DNA of 64,000 nt, from contig CAMHQD010000010.1 of NCBI GenBank assembly GCA_946187345.1, positions 1 to 64,000 of the forward strand, read 5' to 3'. The position numbers and the translations under genes were made by a program. Shown here one piece after another: positions 16,775-25,511 of the stretch; the first letter of the stretch is position 1, and each line of letters begins with the position of its first letter. A model generated the notes under the pieces. It saw only the letters and a list, made by a program, of their open reading frames with translations. It was not told the DNA's origin and did no database searches. This DNA is from an uncultured Porphyromonadaceae bacterium (GTDB taxonomy: Bacteria; Bacteroidota; Bacteroidia; Bacteroidales; Muribaculaceae).

Positions 16775-18208
16775 CTATCGGTTCAACGCGGTGCCCTTGC
16801 TCCAGAAGGTGGTGTCAAGAGTGGCCTCGACTGTGGCCTCAATGTCGTCCGGCAGGTTGCAGAAGAAGTCAATACCCGTGCGGGCCTCCAGTTCGTCGAT
16901 AGAGATGTACTGGGCGCTTTGCTTGGCAGTCGTGGCGTTGTAATGGTAGGTCCAGATGCCCATCGCATAGTATTTATTGTCAGTCTTATTGTAGGCCAAC
17001 AGTGCCATATAGAAATATTTCGACACCGGCAATGTGTTGTTGGCCTTCACGCCGCTGAGCAATCCGCTGGAGGTGCTGCCGTTGAGCGTTATATTGTCGA
17101 TGGTAGCGGCTTTAACCACATAAAGCGTGTCGACACTGCTCATCTTGGCCCACGTCTGTACATCGTTCTCAAGATTTTGCCACTGCCCGCTATTGTGGTT
17201 GGAGTATTGCGGCGCCATATTGCTGTACTTGAACGTTAACTGATTTTGAGCCTTTGACACTTGTCGGTCGTTGCTCATGCACAGGTGGCCACGCGAGAAA
17301 CCGCTGCTGGAGTAGTGGGATGCTTTAGAGCGTGTGGCAGACGGCAGGTTGGTATCCTCGCCCCAACTCTCGTTGCGACCTACGTTGTTATCAACGATGT
17401 TGCATGGATTAAACTGATAGCACACCCATCGTGTTGCCATCAGGCTGTTGTCCCACTCGAGCGAGTAGCAGATGGGGTCGTCCAAGCCGTCGCCGGTGGT
17501 GTACTGCACCGACCACGAGTTACTATGGCCGCTCTCGGTCTTGAGGCGCGGGAACTCCAGTCGCCACGGCTGCCAATTGCTGTCAATTCCGGCACTGCTA
17601 CTGTTGTTTTTCTTGAACAGCGATGCCCAGCCGGCAATGTTGGTGTTGCGGTTGGTGTTGTTGTCGCCCGAGGTGGTGATGGTGAAGGTGGCCGAGGCGG
17701 AGGCCGACGAGGTGCCGTTGTAGATGGCGATGGCCTTGACGACGGCGCTCGAGTTGAGGGTGAACGTCACCGTAGTGGAGCCGCGGCCGGTGTAGTTGCT
17801 CGCGCTGGGAGTGGTGCCGTCGGTGGTATAGTAGACCGTGGCGCCGGCGGTGGTCGTGGCCACCGTCACGCTCTGAGCGGCGGTATAGTTGCCGCCGGAC
17901 GGCGAGATGGTGGGCGTGTCGACGGTGATGGCGCCGCCACTGATGACCAGGCTGCTGATTTGCGAATAGAGGAACTCCACGCTGTGGCCGCTATTGGCAC
18001 TGGGATACACCTTGACGCCCACACCGGTGGTGGAGCCGAATGTGCCGCCAACAAATTGGATCGAGTCGAGGGCCGCGGCCTCGTAGGTGTGCACCGTGCC
18101 GTTAACCAGCGTGATGGTGTAGGTCTGGGCTGTGGCGCCCGCGGCTGTCGCGAGCAGCACGATGGCAACGGCAATCTTCGCTATGATATTGTTAAATAGA
18201 ACTCTCAT
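16775..18208 (-). CDS. Secreted DNA/RNA non-specific endonuclease with chitobiase-like beta domain
   Basis: 477 aa. After a signal peptide (about 1-27, ending ATAQ) comes a short domain (YTITLVNGTVHTYEAAALDS), a CHB_HEX_C-type beta domain (about 95-180: TPTISPSGGNYTAAQSV, VYYTTDGTTPSASN), and a NUC1-type nuclease core with FSRGHLCMSNDR, NMAPQYSNHNSGQWQNLEND and a metal-site Asn. The classical catalytic motif is DRGH; here it is SRGH, with the key His kept. These enzymes degrade extracellular nucleic acids. No T9SS sorting tail is evident; export may be by Sec alone. Confidence 0.85.
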   Translation of the reverse strand: MRVLFNNIIAKIAVAIVLLATAAGATAQTYTITLVNGTVHTYEAAALDSIQFVGGTFGSTTGVGVKVYPSANSGHSVEFLYSQISSLVISGGAITVDTPTISPSGGNYTAAQSVTVATTTAGATVYYTTDGTTPSASNYTGRGSTTVTFTLNSSAVVKAIAIYNGTSSASASATFTITTSGDNNTNRNTNIAGWASLFKKNNSSSAGIDSNWQPWRLEFPRLKTESGHSNSWSVQYTTGDGLDDPICYSLEWDNSLMATRWVCYQFNPCNIVDNNVGRNESWGEDTNLPSATRSKASHYSSSGFSRGHLCMSNDRQVSKAQNQLTFKYSNMAPQYSNHNSGQWQNLENDVQTWAKMSSVDTLYVVKAATIDNITLNGSTSSGLLSGVKANNTLPVSKYFYMALLAYNKTDNKYYAMGIWTYHYNATTAKQSAQYISIDELEARTGIDFFCNLPDDIEATVEATLDTTFWSKGTALNR

Positions 18209-18222
18209 TGCTGATGTTTTTT

Positions 18223-18420
18223 AGCCGCCTGACGGCGGGAAATCTTTCAAAATCTTTTATTTTTGACGGTGCCCTAACGGGCGGAAATTTTTCAAAATCT
18301 TTTATTTTTTTGGCCGCCTGACGGCGGGAAATCTTTCAAAATCTTTTATTACGGCGGGAAATCATTCAAAATAATATAATTTAGATTTTTGAAAGATTTC
18401 CCACGCGCCAGCGTGGCCTA
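18223..18420. repeat. GGGAAATCTTTCAAAATCTT repeat cluster, locus 1
   Basis: Three to four direct copies of a unit with a small stem (GCCGCCTGACGGCGG) followed by GAAATCTTTCAAAATCTTTT, closed by one inverted copy (AGATTTTTGAAAGATTTCCC, about 18383-18402, then an ACGC...GCGT stem). The same architecture appears at 24828-24940. It fills the gap between the nuclease and the large surface protein. Confidence 0.75.
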
Positions 18421-18428
18421 AATAGGAT

Positions 18429-21400
18429 TTACTGTTTGACGGTTTTCTTGCCGTTGACGATGTAGATGCCGGCGGGCAGCGACTGCCAGTCGCCGGTCAT
18501 GCGGACGCCCATCAGGTTGTAGGTGCCTTCGACGGCCACTGTGTCGCCCTCGGCGAGGATGTCGTTGATGCCGGTGATGGTGCCGCTGCTGTCGCCGTCA
18601 AAGACGATGCGCAACGCCTGGTCGGCCGGCGTGGTGAAGTAGGCGCTCGAGCCGTCGACGTTGCCGCCCAGGGCGCTTGCCCAGCCCACGCTGCCGTCGT
18701 CGGTCATCACCTTGACGCTGTTGTCGGCGGTGGAGACGCTGGTGGGCGAATAGGTGCCGGTCATGGTGTACTCGTCGGTGCCGCTGACGCGACGCGGAGC
18801 GTTGTAGGTGGCGCTGCTAACGTTCACGGTGTGAGTCACCGAACGGGCGGACTCGTTGCTGAGTGTCACGCCGCTGAAGGTCATTCCGGACGTTGTGTCG
18901 TGAGCCTTAACCAGATAGGGCACGCCGGCCTGGATTGACGTGGCTTGCTCGAAAATCATGTTGCCGGCGTCGAATTGGCGGCCGCTGGGGGCCGTCACCG
19001 GGTCGCCCTGCTGCACGCCGATATACTCCATGATGACGCCGTCAAACTCGGTGATGTCAAACGGCACCGTGAGCGGCGTCCACACTCCGGCGGTGAACGG
19101 CTTGGCCAGCCTCACCTCCACGTCGCTGATGCTGCTCGAGGGCGAGACGAAAGCCTGCGTGGCGTCCACTACGTGGGTAATAACCGGCTCGTCGCCCAGG
19201 GCGACAGGATAGACGGCCGATGGCGTGGCGATGGCGCTCACGTCGACCAGCGCGCCGTTATAGACGTTATATGACGCGTTGAACGTGTTGGTGAGAGTGA
19301 GTGAGGTGGTGCCGACTTTCACGTTGCTGACCTTCACCCAGTCGGCGGCGTGGCCGGCGACTTCAGTGGCGGCGACTGCGACGGGCTCGGTGGCGGTCTC
19401 GGTCACCGGGTCGGCGATGACGAACCACGGGCAGTGGGTGCGGTCGCTACTCTGGCACAGGTCGGGCGTGAGTTGCGGGTTGCCGTCACTGGCGGTGGAG
19501 TACTGTCCCATAAGCCAACCGGCGATGTGCTGGTCGTGGGCCATCTCACGCGTGGTGACGAGACCCTTGATGAGCATCGCGCCGCTGTTGTCGCGCACGT
19601 AGGCGTCGTAGGTGTAGGTGCCGGCGGTGGCGTTAGAGGCCGTCTGTGTGGCGTGCAGCACGCGGGCGTTGTAACTGTCGGGCAGGTAGAGGCGCACCGT
19701 CTCGCCGGCAGTCACCTCCTTGAAGGCGGCGATGCCCGTGACGGTCGTCACCGAAGAGGCTGCGGCCGCCTGCCGGTAAATCTGCACTTCCTTGTTGTCG
19801 CCCGCAAAAGACGAGGCGTAAGTGCCGAATCGCGTACTGCCGTTGTTATAGTTATATTGCAGGAAGCGGGAACCGGTACCGCTCTTGATTGTAGCGGTGG
19901 CATCGCTGCCGATTTCTATTGTGTGGGTTTGGGTTGAATTATCCGAAGCCATGGTCACGCTATTGCTGGCACTATTGGCATATAGGTAATTGGAGCCGCT
20001 GCGGAATTTCCACGCGTCGCTTGAGCCCTCGAGAACAAGCACAAGAGCCTCGGCATTGTCACCGAGGGTCACGGTGCTCTTGTCGGAACTGATAGTGACA
20101 TCGGTAGATGAGCCCGCAAGGGTAGAAGAGCCTGACAGTCCGGCGGTCATTACCTCGCCGGCACCATTTGAGACGATGATGACGATGTCGCCGCTGGCCA
20201 GGGTGGAGTCATCGGTGACGAGGGTGTACTCGTCGTTGGTGACCGGAGCCTGGTAAGTGATAGTGGCGGAGGCAACTTCGCTGTCGGTCATACCGCTCTT
20301 GACGGCGATGGCCTTGACGGTGGTCGTCGCGCTGACGTTGAACGCCGCGCTATAGGTCTCGCTGGTGCTTGTGGGCGTCGAGCCGTCGGTAGTGTAGTGG
20401 ATTGTGGCGCCGTCGGTCGTGCAACTGATCGAAACGCTCGTCGGCCCCGTAATCACGGTGCCGTCGCCCGGCGAAATCACCGGCGTCGCCACCTGCTCGG
20501 TCACCGGCGGCTCTTCGCCGCCGCCGGAACTCGTCTGGCGATAAAGATAGACTTTGCCCAAATTACTCGTTGATGCGTAGCATGAGAATATCGGGGAGCC
20601 GTTATTGGGGTTATAGCGCATTGAATTGCGATTGTCGGTGTCGTTGAATGTCACAGAAGCCTCACCGTTACTGATTGTTATTGTCGCTTGGGCTGCCGTC
20701 GAGATAGTGCTCGTGTAGTTGAGGTAATTTTTAGTTGAACTGTTGGCAGTCAGGTATTGCTCGTTATATTGTGTGCCGGTGGCTTGGAACGACCAACTGT
20801 CGCTGCTGCCCACAAGATTGAAAATCTCGGTATCCGAAGTTGGTTCGATAGTCAAGTCGCTCGTGACTGTCACAGCGGTAGCGGTGCGATTATTACTCTT
20901 TTCAGTGTTGGCGATGGCGTATGCGCTGCCTGCGGTTCCTGCGTTAGCAATAATGATTTTATCGCCTGCGCTGAGTGTTGAGGCATCAGTGACAAGTTGG
21001 AAGGCACCCTCCTCATCTCCGCCGCCGGATGAGCCGGCCTCGATAGTGTAGGTCGCGGTGGCGATGGGGCTGACAACATTGTTGACGATGGCGATGGCCT
21101 TGACGGTGGTAGTCTCGCTGACAGTGAGTGCGCTGCTATAGAGACTGCTGGAGGTCGTCGGGTCGGTGCCGTCGGTGGTATAGCGGATTGTGGCACCGCT
21201 GGCGGCAGTGATAGTGACGTTCTGAGCGGCGGTGTAGGTGCCGCCGGCAGGCGAGAAGGTCGGCGCAGCGGGCGTGGGCGTCACGTCGCCGGTCGTGCCC
21301 TCGCGGTAGAGTTGGACCGCACTGCCGGTGGAAGACGTCGCGGCGACAAAACTCGTGTTGTTGTATCGCAGGTAGCGGTATTTGTTGCCAATGTTTTGCA

Positions 21401-22184
21401 CCACAGCGTTGCCGTTATCAAAGGTGATGGACCACCAATATCCGGAATCGATATTATTGCCCGTAGAGATGTTGCTGCCGCTGAGGCAAATATAATAAGC
21501 GTCGGAGTTGGTTTGCTGAAATAGGTACTCGCCCTTGGAGCCGGTTATTTTCACGGGCACGGCGCTTGTGGTGGACGACACGGTGAGTGTGCTGCCGGAG
21601 AGAGTGATGCCGCTGCCGCTAACGGACTCTAACGCGTCTAACATATAGTCGCCGCTGACTGCCGGTGTCGTCTCGTAAACAATCACATAGTTGTTGCCGC
21701 TGACGATGCCGCTGATGTTGGTCACCTTGGTGTAGGTGGTTGTGGTTGCCGGTGTCGTCGATTGGAAAGTTACAGCGATGGCCGACAAGCGGCGGTTACC
21801 GCTGCTGCCACCAACAGTGAATGTTACCGATGTGGCGCTACCCGTCCATGTGCCGTTGGAGTAGGTGCCGGCATCTGCGGTAATTTCGTTGCTACCATCG
21901 CTGCCCCCAAATGTTATCTCAATCTTGGTGATTGTTTTGGTTGTTGAGGCCACGGTGAATGTATTGCCGCCATAGGCACGAATCGCTGTACCCGAACTAT
22001 AGTACTTCGGGGCATTGCTATTTGTGCCTTTGTCAAACGTGATGGTGAAGTTGGTGCCGGTGTACTGGCTTACAGCGACGCCACTTGTGTAGTTCTGCTC
22101 GGAGAAGTTCACACTCTCGTCGGCAGCACGGGTGGTGATGAGACAGAACACTGCCATCACCAACAAGGTTAATAGTTTTCTCAT
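18429..22184 (-). CDS. Large secreted surface protein with chitobiase-like repeats and T9SS-type tail
   Basis: 1251 aa from ATG 22184, which starts a clear signal peptide (MRKLLTLLVMAVFCLITTRA); a longer frame to 22361 was rejected. At least two CHB_HEX_C-type beta domains are visible (APTFSPAGGTYTAAQNV...IRYTTDGTDPTTSSSLYSSA; TPVISPGDGTVITGPTSV...IHYTTDGSTPTSTSETYSAA), alternating with repeated lectin-like segments (YTLVTDDSTLASGDIVIIVS, QLVTDASTLSAGDKIIIANA). The end GTYNLMGVRMTGDWQSLPAG then IYIVNGKKTVKQ is the pattern of Bacteroidales T9SS C-terminal sorting domains. Probably cell-surface or secreted, ligand unknown. Confidence 0.82.
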   Translation of the reverse strand: MRKLLTLLVMAVFCLITTRAADESVNFSEQNYTSGVAVSQYTGTNFTITFDKGTNSNAPKYYSSGTAIRAYGGNTFTVASTTKTITKIEITFGGSDGSNEITADAGTYSNGTWTGSATSVTFTVGGSSGNRRLSAIAVTFQSTTPATTTTYTKVTNISGIVSGNNYVIVYETTPAVSGDYMLDALESVSGSGITLSGSTLTVSSTTSAVPVKITGSKGEYLFQQTNSDAYYICLSGSNISTGNNIDSGYWWSITFDNGNAVVQNIGNKYRYLRYNNTSFVAATSSTGSAVQLYREGTTGDVTPTPAAPTFSPAGGTYTAAQNVTITAASGATIRYTTDGTDPTTSSSLYSSALTVSETTTVKAIAIVNNVVSPIATATYTIEAGSSGGGDEEGAFQLVTDASTLSAGDKIIIANAGTAGSAYAIANTEKSNNRTATAVTVTSDLTIEPTSDTEIFNLVGSSDSWSFQATGTQYNEQYLTANSSTKNYLNYTSTISTAAQATITISNGEASVTFNDTDNRNSMRYNPNNGSPIFSCYASTSNLGKVYLYRQTSSGGGEEPPVTEQVATPVISPGDGTVITGPTSVSISCTTDGATIHYTTDGSTPTSTSETYSAAFNVSATTTVKAIAVKSGMTDSEVASATITYQAPVTNDEYTLVTDDSTLASGDIVIIVSNGAGEVMTAGLSGSSTLAGSSTDVTISSDKSTVTLGDNAEALVLVLEGSSDAWKFRSGSNYLYANSASNSVTMASDNSTQTHTIEIGSDATATIKSGTGSRFLQYNYNNGSTRFGTYASSFAGDNKEVQIYRQAAAASSVTTVTGIAAFKEVTAGETVRLYLPDSYNARVLHATQTASNATAGTYTYDAYVRDNSGAMLIKGLVTTREMAHDQHIAGWLMGQYSTASDGNPQLTPDLCQSSDRTHCPWFVIADPVTETATEPVAVAATEVAGHAADWVKVSNVKVGTTSLTLTNTFNASYNVYNGALVDVSAIATPSAVYPVALGDEPVITHVVDATQAFVSPSSSISDVEVRLAKPFTAGVWTPLTVPFDITEFDGVIMEYIGVQQGDPVTAPSGRQFDAGNMIFEQATSIQAGVPYLVKAHDTTSGMTFSGVTLSNESARSVTHTVNVSSATYNAPRRVSGTDEYTMTGTYSPTSVSTADNSVKVMTDDGSVGWASALGGNVDGSSAYFTTPADQALRIVFDGDSSGTITGINDILAEGDTVAVEGTYNLMGVRMTGDWQSLPAGIYIVNGKKTVKQ

Positions 22185-22235
22185 ATTGTTTTTTAAAAGG
22201 TTTTTGTTTTCGTTTTTAGGTTGCGAAATAGTGTG

Positions 22236-22243
22236 CAAATTTA
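22236..22243 (-). promoter_or_regulatory. -7 element of the large surface protein gene
   Basis: Minus-strand TAAATTTG fits TAnnTTTG and lies 52 bases before ATG 22184. Confidence 0.5.
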
Positions 22244-22444
22244 GGTATAATTTTCGGGTTATCAACCAAAAAAAAGAGAAAATAATCACCAAAAGGCGAA
22301 TTTTTCCGGCAAAAGCCGAAATCGCGCCCGCCGAAAACAGCCGCTGGTCCATTTTATACACGAATTACCATAAATTATCCATGAATTTAAGACAGGAGGA
22401 CATGAGTTTTTAGGAGAACATGAGATGTACCCGTTGGCGGTAAG

Positions 22445-22492
22445 TGAACTGCACCCCAAAAGTTAGACACAAAACTTTTGAGGTGCAGTTCA
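22445..22492. mobile_element. Minimal IS3-family end pair (MITE-like relic)
   Basis: 48 bp consisting of two inverted ends, TGAACTGCACCCCAAAAGTT and its near-complement AACTTTTGAGGTGCAGTTCA, with only about 8 bases between. TGAACTGCACCCCAAAAGTT is typical of the terminal inverted repeats of IS3/IS150-group elements. No transposase remains. It lies 3' of mgtE and could double as a terminator stem. Confidence 0.65.
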
Positions 22493-22525
22493 TTTTGGAG
22501 GGGGTGAGACCTAATGGGGAAGGCT

Positions 22526-23920
22526 CTATATCACCTGATTGGTGAGAGGTGAGAGGCGGATGAGATAGGTGGAGATGGCCATATAGATGATCATGCCCAC
22601 GATGTCGTTGGTGACGGTGACAAATGGGCCGGTGGCGATGGCCGGGTCAATCTTGAGTTTCTCGAGCACGATGGGCACAAGCGAACCGAACACGCTGGCG
22701 AAGATGACGACGCTGAAGAGCGAGATGGTGACGGCGAGCGCTGTCACATGGGCCTTGACGACGTTGTTGTCGGGCGGACTGAAAGTGGTGTAGAGAAACA
22801 CGAGGCCGGCGATGATGGCGGCGTTGAGCATGGCGATGCCCACCTCCTTGAAGATGTGCCGCATGGAGTGGTGGATGTCGAGGCTGCCGTTGGCGAGGCC
22901 CTGCACGACGATCGCGCTCGACTGCGTGCCCACATTACCGCCGGTGCCGCCGATGAGCGGGATAAAGAGCGCCATGCCCGGCAGCACCTCCAGCAGGTTG
23001 CTGTCGCCGCCGTCGAGGATGAGCGCATTGAGGATACCGCCCACGAGGCCCACCATGAGCCACGGCAGGCGCGCCTTGACCTGGGTGAGCACACTGTCGC
23101 CGGTGTCGATGTCGCCGGCGATACCACTGGCAAACTTGTAGTCTTTCTCGCCTTGCTCGCGCACCTGGTCGATGATGTCGTCGATGGTGATGCGGCCCAG
23201 CAGGCGACCGATGCTGTCGACCACCGGCACGGCCACGAGGTCGTATTTCTCGAAGTCGCGCGCCACCTCGTCGATGGGCGTGTCGGCCTTGACGGCGATG
23301 GGGTCCGGCTCCATCACCTCGCTGATGCGGGCCGCCAGGGGGTTGGTGATGGTGGCCTTGATGGGGAAGATGCCCTTGAGGCGGTTGTCGTCGTCGACAA
23401 CATAGACGTTGTAGATCTCGTCCACCTCGCCGGCCTGCTCACGCATGGCGCTGATGCACTGCTGCATGGAGAGGTTCTCGTTGACGACGACCATCTCGGT
23501 GGTCATATATCCGCCGGCGGTCTCCTCGTCATACTGGAGGAGGTCGACGATGTCGCCGGCCTGCTCCACGTCGTCGATGTGGCGGATCACTTCCTCACGG
23601 TCTTCCTCGTCGAGTTCCTGGATCACGTCGACGGCGTCGTCGGTGTCCATCTGCTCGAGGGCGTCGGCGATATCCTCGGTGCTCAGTTTGGAGAGCAGGT
23701 CGTGCCGCTGGTCCTCGTCAAGTTCGACGAGGACATCGGCGGCGAGTTCGTCGCTCAGTTGCTGATAGATGAACAGGGCGTCGTCAAGGTCCATATCGCC
23801 GATCAGTTCGGCGATGTCGGCGGGGTGGAGGTCGGCGATCGCCTTGAGGATGGCGTCGCCGTCGCGGGCCTGAGCCAGTTGCTCGAGTTGCTGGATATAT
23901 GATTTGTCGAAATCCTTCAT
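22526..23920 (-). CDS. mgtE: Magnesium transporter MgtE
   Basis: 464 aa, full length. An N-terminal MgtE superhelical domain (ADLHPADIAELIGDMDLDDA, acidic repeats) is followed by two CBS domains (MTTEMVVVNENLSM; VMEPDPIAVKADTPIDEVA) and five membrane helices with the pore segment FIPLIGGTGGNVGTQSSAIVVQGLA. MgtE is a Mg2+-gated channel; the N-terminal and CBS domains sense cytosolic Mg2+. It lies 58 bases after rsmA on the same strand, the usual Bacteroidales neighbour. Confidence 0.96.
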   Translation of the reverse strand: MKDFDKSYIQQLEQLAQARDGDAILKAIADLHPADIAELIGDMDLDDALFIYQQLSDELAADVLVELDEDQRHDLLSKLSTEDIADALEQMDTDDAVDVIQELDEEDREEVIRHIDDVEQAGDIVDLLQYDEETAGGYMTTEMVVVNENLSMQQCISAMREQAGEVDEIYNVYVVDDDNRLKGIFPIKATITNPLAARISEVMEPDPIAVKADTPIDEVARDFEKYDLVAVPVVDSIGRLLGRITIDDIIDQVREQGEKDYKFASGIAGDIDTGDSVLTQVKARLPWLMVGLVGGILNALILDGGDSNLLEVLPGMALFIPLIGGTGGNVGTQSSAIVVQGLANGSLDIHHSMRHIFKEVGIAMLNAAIIAGLVFLYTTFSPPDNNVVKAHVTALAVTISLFSVVIFASVFGSLVPIVLEKLKIDPAIATGPFVTVTNDIVGMIIYMAISTYLIRLSPLTNQVI

Positions 23921-23978
23921 AGTGAACGGTCGAGTGGTTGATGGCAGCCACGAGGTGGCTGCACACCGAACGTGTTAG

Positions 23979-24773
23979 TTACTTGCTACTTGCTAATAAA
24001 CTTGTGAGGTCGATGAAGTCGGCCACGGAGAGGCGTTCGGGGCGCAGGTCGAAGATGGACCGGGCGAGCAGGGCGGTGGAGGCCTCGCCCGGAGGCAGCA
24101 GCGACCGCAGGCTGTTGCGCAGCGTCTTGCGTCGCTGGCCGAAGGACGTCTTGACGACGGTCTTGAACAGCCGCTCGTCGCAGCCCAACTCACTGACGCT
24201 GTTGCGCCGCAGGCGTATCACGCCGCTCTTGACCTTGGGCGGAGGGGAGAAGACGTGCTCGTCGACCGTGAACAGGTACTCGATGTCGTACCATGCTTGT
24301 AGCAGCACGCTCAGGATGCCGCGGGTGCGGTTGCCCGGAGGGGCGGCGATGCGTTGTGCCACCTCGCGCTGCACCATGCCGGTGCACAGGGGCACCGAGT
24401 CTTTGTAGTCGAGCAGTTTAAAGAAGATTTGCGACGAGATGTTGTAGGGGTAGTTGCCCGTGATGGCAAACGGCCGGTCGCCATAGACGGCGTGCAGGTC
24501 CATCTGCAGAAAGTCGCCCTCGATGAGGCGGCCATCAGCGAGTTCAACGGGGTAGCGCTGCTTGAGGTAGGCCACGCTGTCGCGGTCGAGTTCAACAACT
24601 GTGAGGTCACGGCCGCGCTCAAGCAGGAACTGCGTCAGCACGCCCATGCCGGGTCCCACCTCGAGCACCGGCAGCGAGGTGTCGACATCGACGGTGGCGG
24701 CGATGCGCTCGGCGATGGAGAGGTCGGTGAGGAAGTGTTGTCCCAGCGATTTTTTTGCCCTTACTTGTCGCAT
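23979..24773 (-). CDS. rsmA: 16S rRNA (A1518/A1519-N6)-dimethyltransferase
   Basis: 264 aa. The N-terminus RAKKSLGQHFLTDLSIAERI, the SAM-binding VLEVGPGMGVLTQFLL, the acidic VVELDRDSV and the catalytic NYPYN within AITGNYPYNISSQIFFKLL are diagnostic of KsgA/RsmA, which dimethylates two adenines in helix 45 of 16S rRNA during 30S assembly. It is transcribed with mgtE downstream. A repeat cluster separates it from the upstream small membrane protein. Confidence 0.96.
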   Translation of the reverse strand: MRQVRAKKSLGQHFLTDLSIAERIAATVDVDTSLPVLEVGPGMGVLTQFLLERGRDLTVVELDRDSVAYLKQRYPVELADGRLIEGDFLQMDLHAVYGDRPFAITGNYPYNISSQIFFKLLDYKDSVPLCTGMVQREVAQRIAAPPGNRTRGILSVLLQAWYDIEYLFTVDEHVFSPPPKVKSGVIRLRRNSVSELGCDERLFKTVVKTSFGQRRKTLRNSLRSLLPPGEASTALLARSIFDLRPERLSVADFIDLTSLLASSK

Positions 24774-24827
24774 TGCTTTTGAGATGTTTAGGGTTGATCT
24801 TTGTCACCCGTTGTGATGGTGAATATA

Positions 24828-24940
24828 GGCCACCTTGCGGTGGGAAATCTTTCAAAATCTTTTTTGTGGCCGTCTTGCGACGGGAAATCTTTTAAAATAA
24901 ATTAGATTTTTGAAAGATTTCCCACGCGGTAGCGTGGCTG
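24828..24940. repeat. GGGAAATCTTTCAAAATCTT repeat cluster, locus 2
   Basis: Two direct units (CACCTTGCGGTGGGAAATC; GTCTTGCGACGGGAAATC) and one inverted unit (GATTTTTGAAAGATTTCCCA followed by CGCGGTAGCG). Same order and orientation as the locus at 18223-18420. A truncated GGCC repeat follows at about 24958-24974. Confidence 0.75.
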
Positions 24941-24992
24941 ATTTAACCTTTATTGCCGAGCGGCCAGGCCCTACAATTCGGTGGGGGATGAC

Positions 24993-25511
24993 TTATCGTT
25001 TGGTTTCGACGCGGAGGCTGTCGGGGGCAATGTCGACGGCCACCAGGCGGCTGTTGCCGCGCCAGGGCAGCGCGCCGCGGTATCCGTCGAGGGTGAGCAC
25101 CACGCGCCGGCCGTTGCTGTTAAACACCTCGCAGCGCCTGGCCACCGAGTCGCTCTCGATGCTGAACGACACCACCTCGTCGATGTGGAAAGTGTCGCCC
25201 ACGTAGGAGACTTTGACCATCTCGCCCTCGTAGGTTTTAATGAGGCCCTCGGCCTTGACCGACGTGATGAAGCCGTGCACTTGCTCGGTGCTGTAGGGGT
25301 AATAGTAGCGCCACCACAGCCACAGGCCGAGCATCATCATCAGCACCACGACGGTGGTGACGATGACGGTGCGCAGCGTGTTGTGTCCGCGCTCGATGGT
25401 CGCCTCGTCGATGCGTCGTTCCTCACGCTCGCGCGGCGTCTCGGGCTGAACCGTGGGCTCGGGTTCTTGGCCCGCCTGTTCGTTGAAGTAGTCGTCAAAT
25501 TTATCGTCCAT
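24993..25511 (-). CDS. Small single-pass membrane protein of unknown function
   Basis: 172 aa from ATG 25511 (an upstream in-frame TTG at 25526 is less likely). An acidic N-terminus (MDDKFDDYFNEQAGQEPEP) leads into one transmembrane helix (TVIVTTVVVLMMMLGLWLWW, about residues 55-75), then a beta-rich domain (YEGEMVKVSYVGDTFHIDEV ... RRVVLTLDGYRGALPWRGNS). The start lies inside the end of the flippase-like gene (11-base overlap), so the two are probably coupled. I do not recognise the family; a periplasmic beta-domain accessory to the flippase-like protein is one possibility. Confidence 0.75.
   Translation of the reverse strand: MDDKFDDYFNEQAGQEPEPTVQPETPREREERRIDEATIERGHNTLRTVIVTTVVVLMMMLGLWLWWRYYYPYSTEQVHGFITSVKAEGLIKTYEGEMVKVSYVGDTFHIDEVVSFSIESDSVARRCEVFNSNGRRVVLTLDGYRGALPWRGNSRLVAVDIAPDSLRVETKR

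Larger units (their letters stand above)
22185..22525. other. Intergenic region with promoter and miniature element
   Basis: AT-rich and without a recognisable gene. It holds the promoter of the large surface protein (22236-22243), a segment CCATAAATTATCCATGAATT (about 22369-22388) related to the inverted repeat at 40656-40742, and the IS3-like end-to-end element at 22445-22492. Confidence 0.6.
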
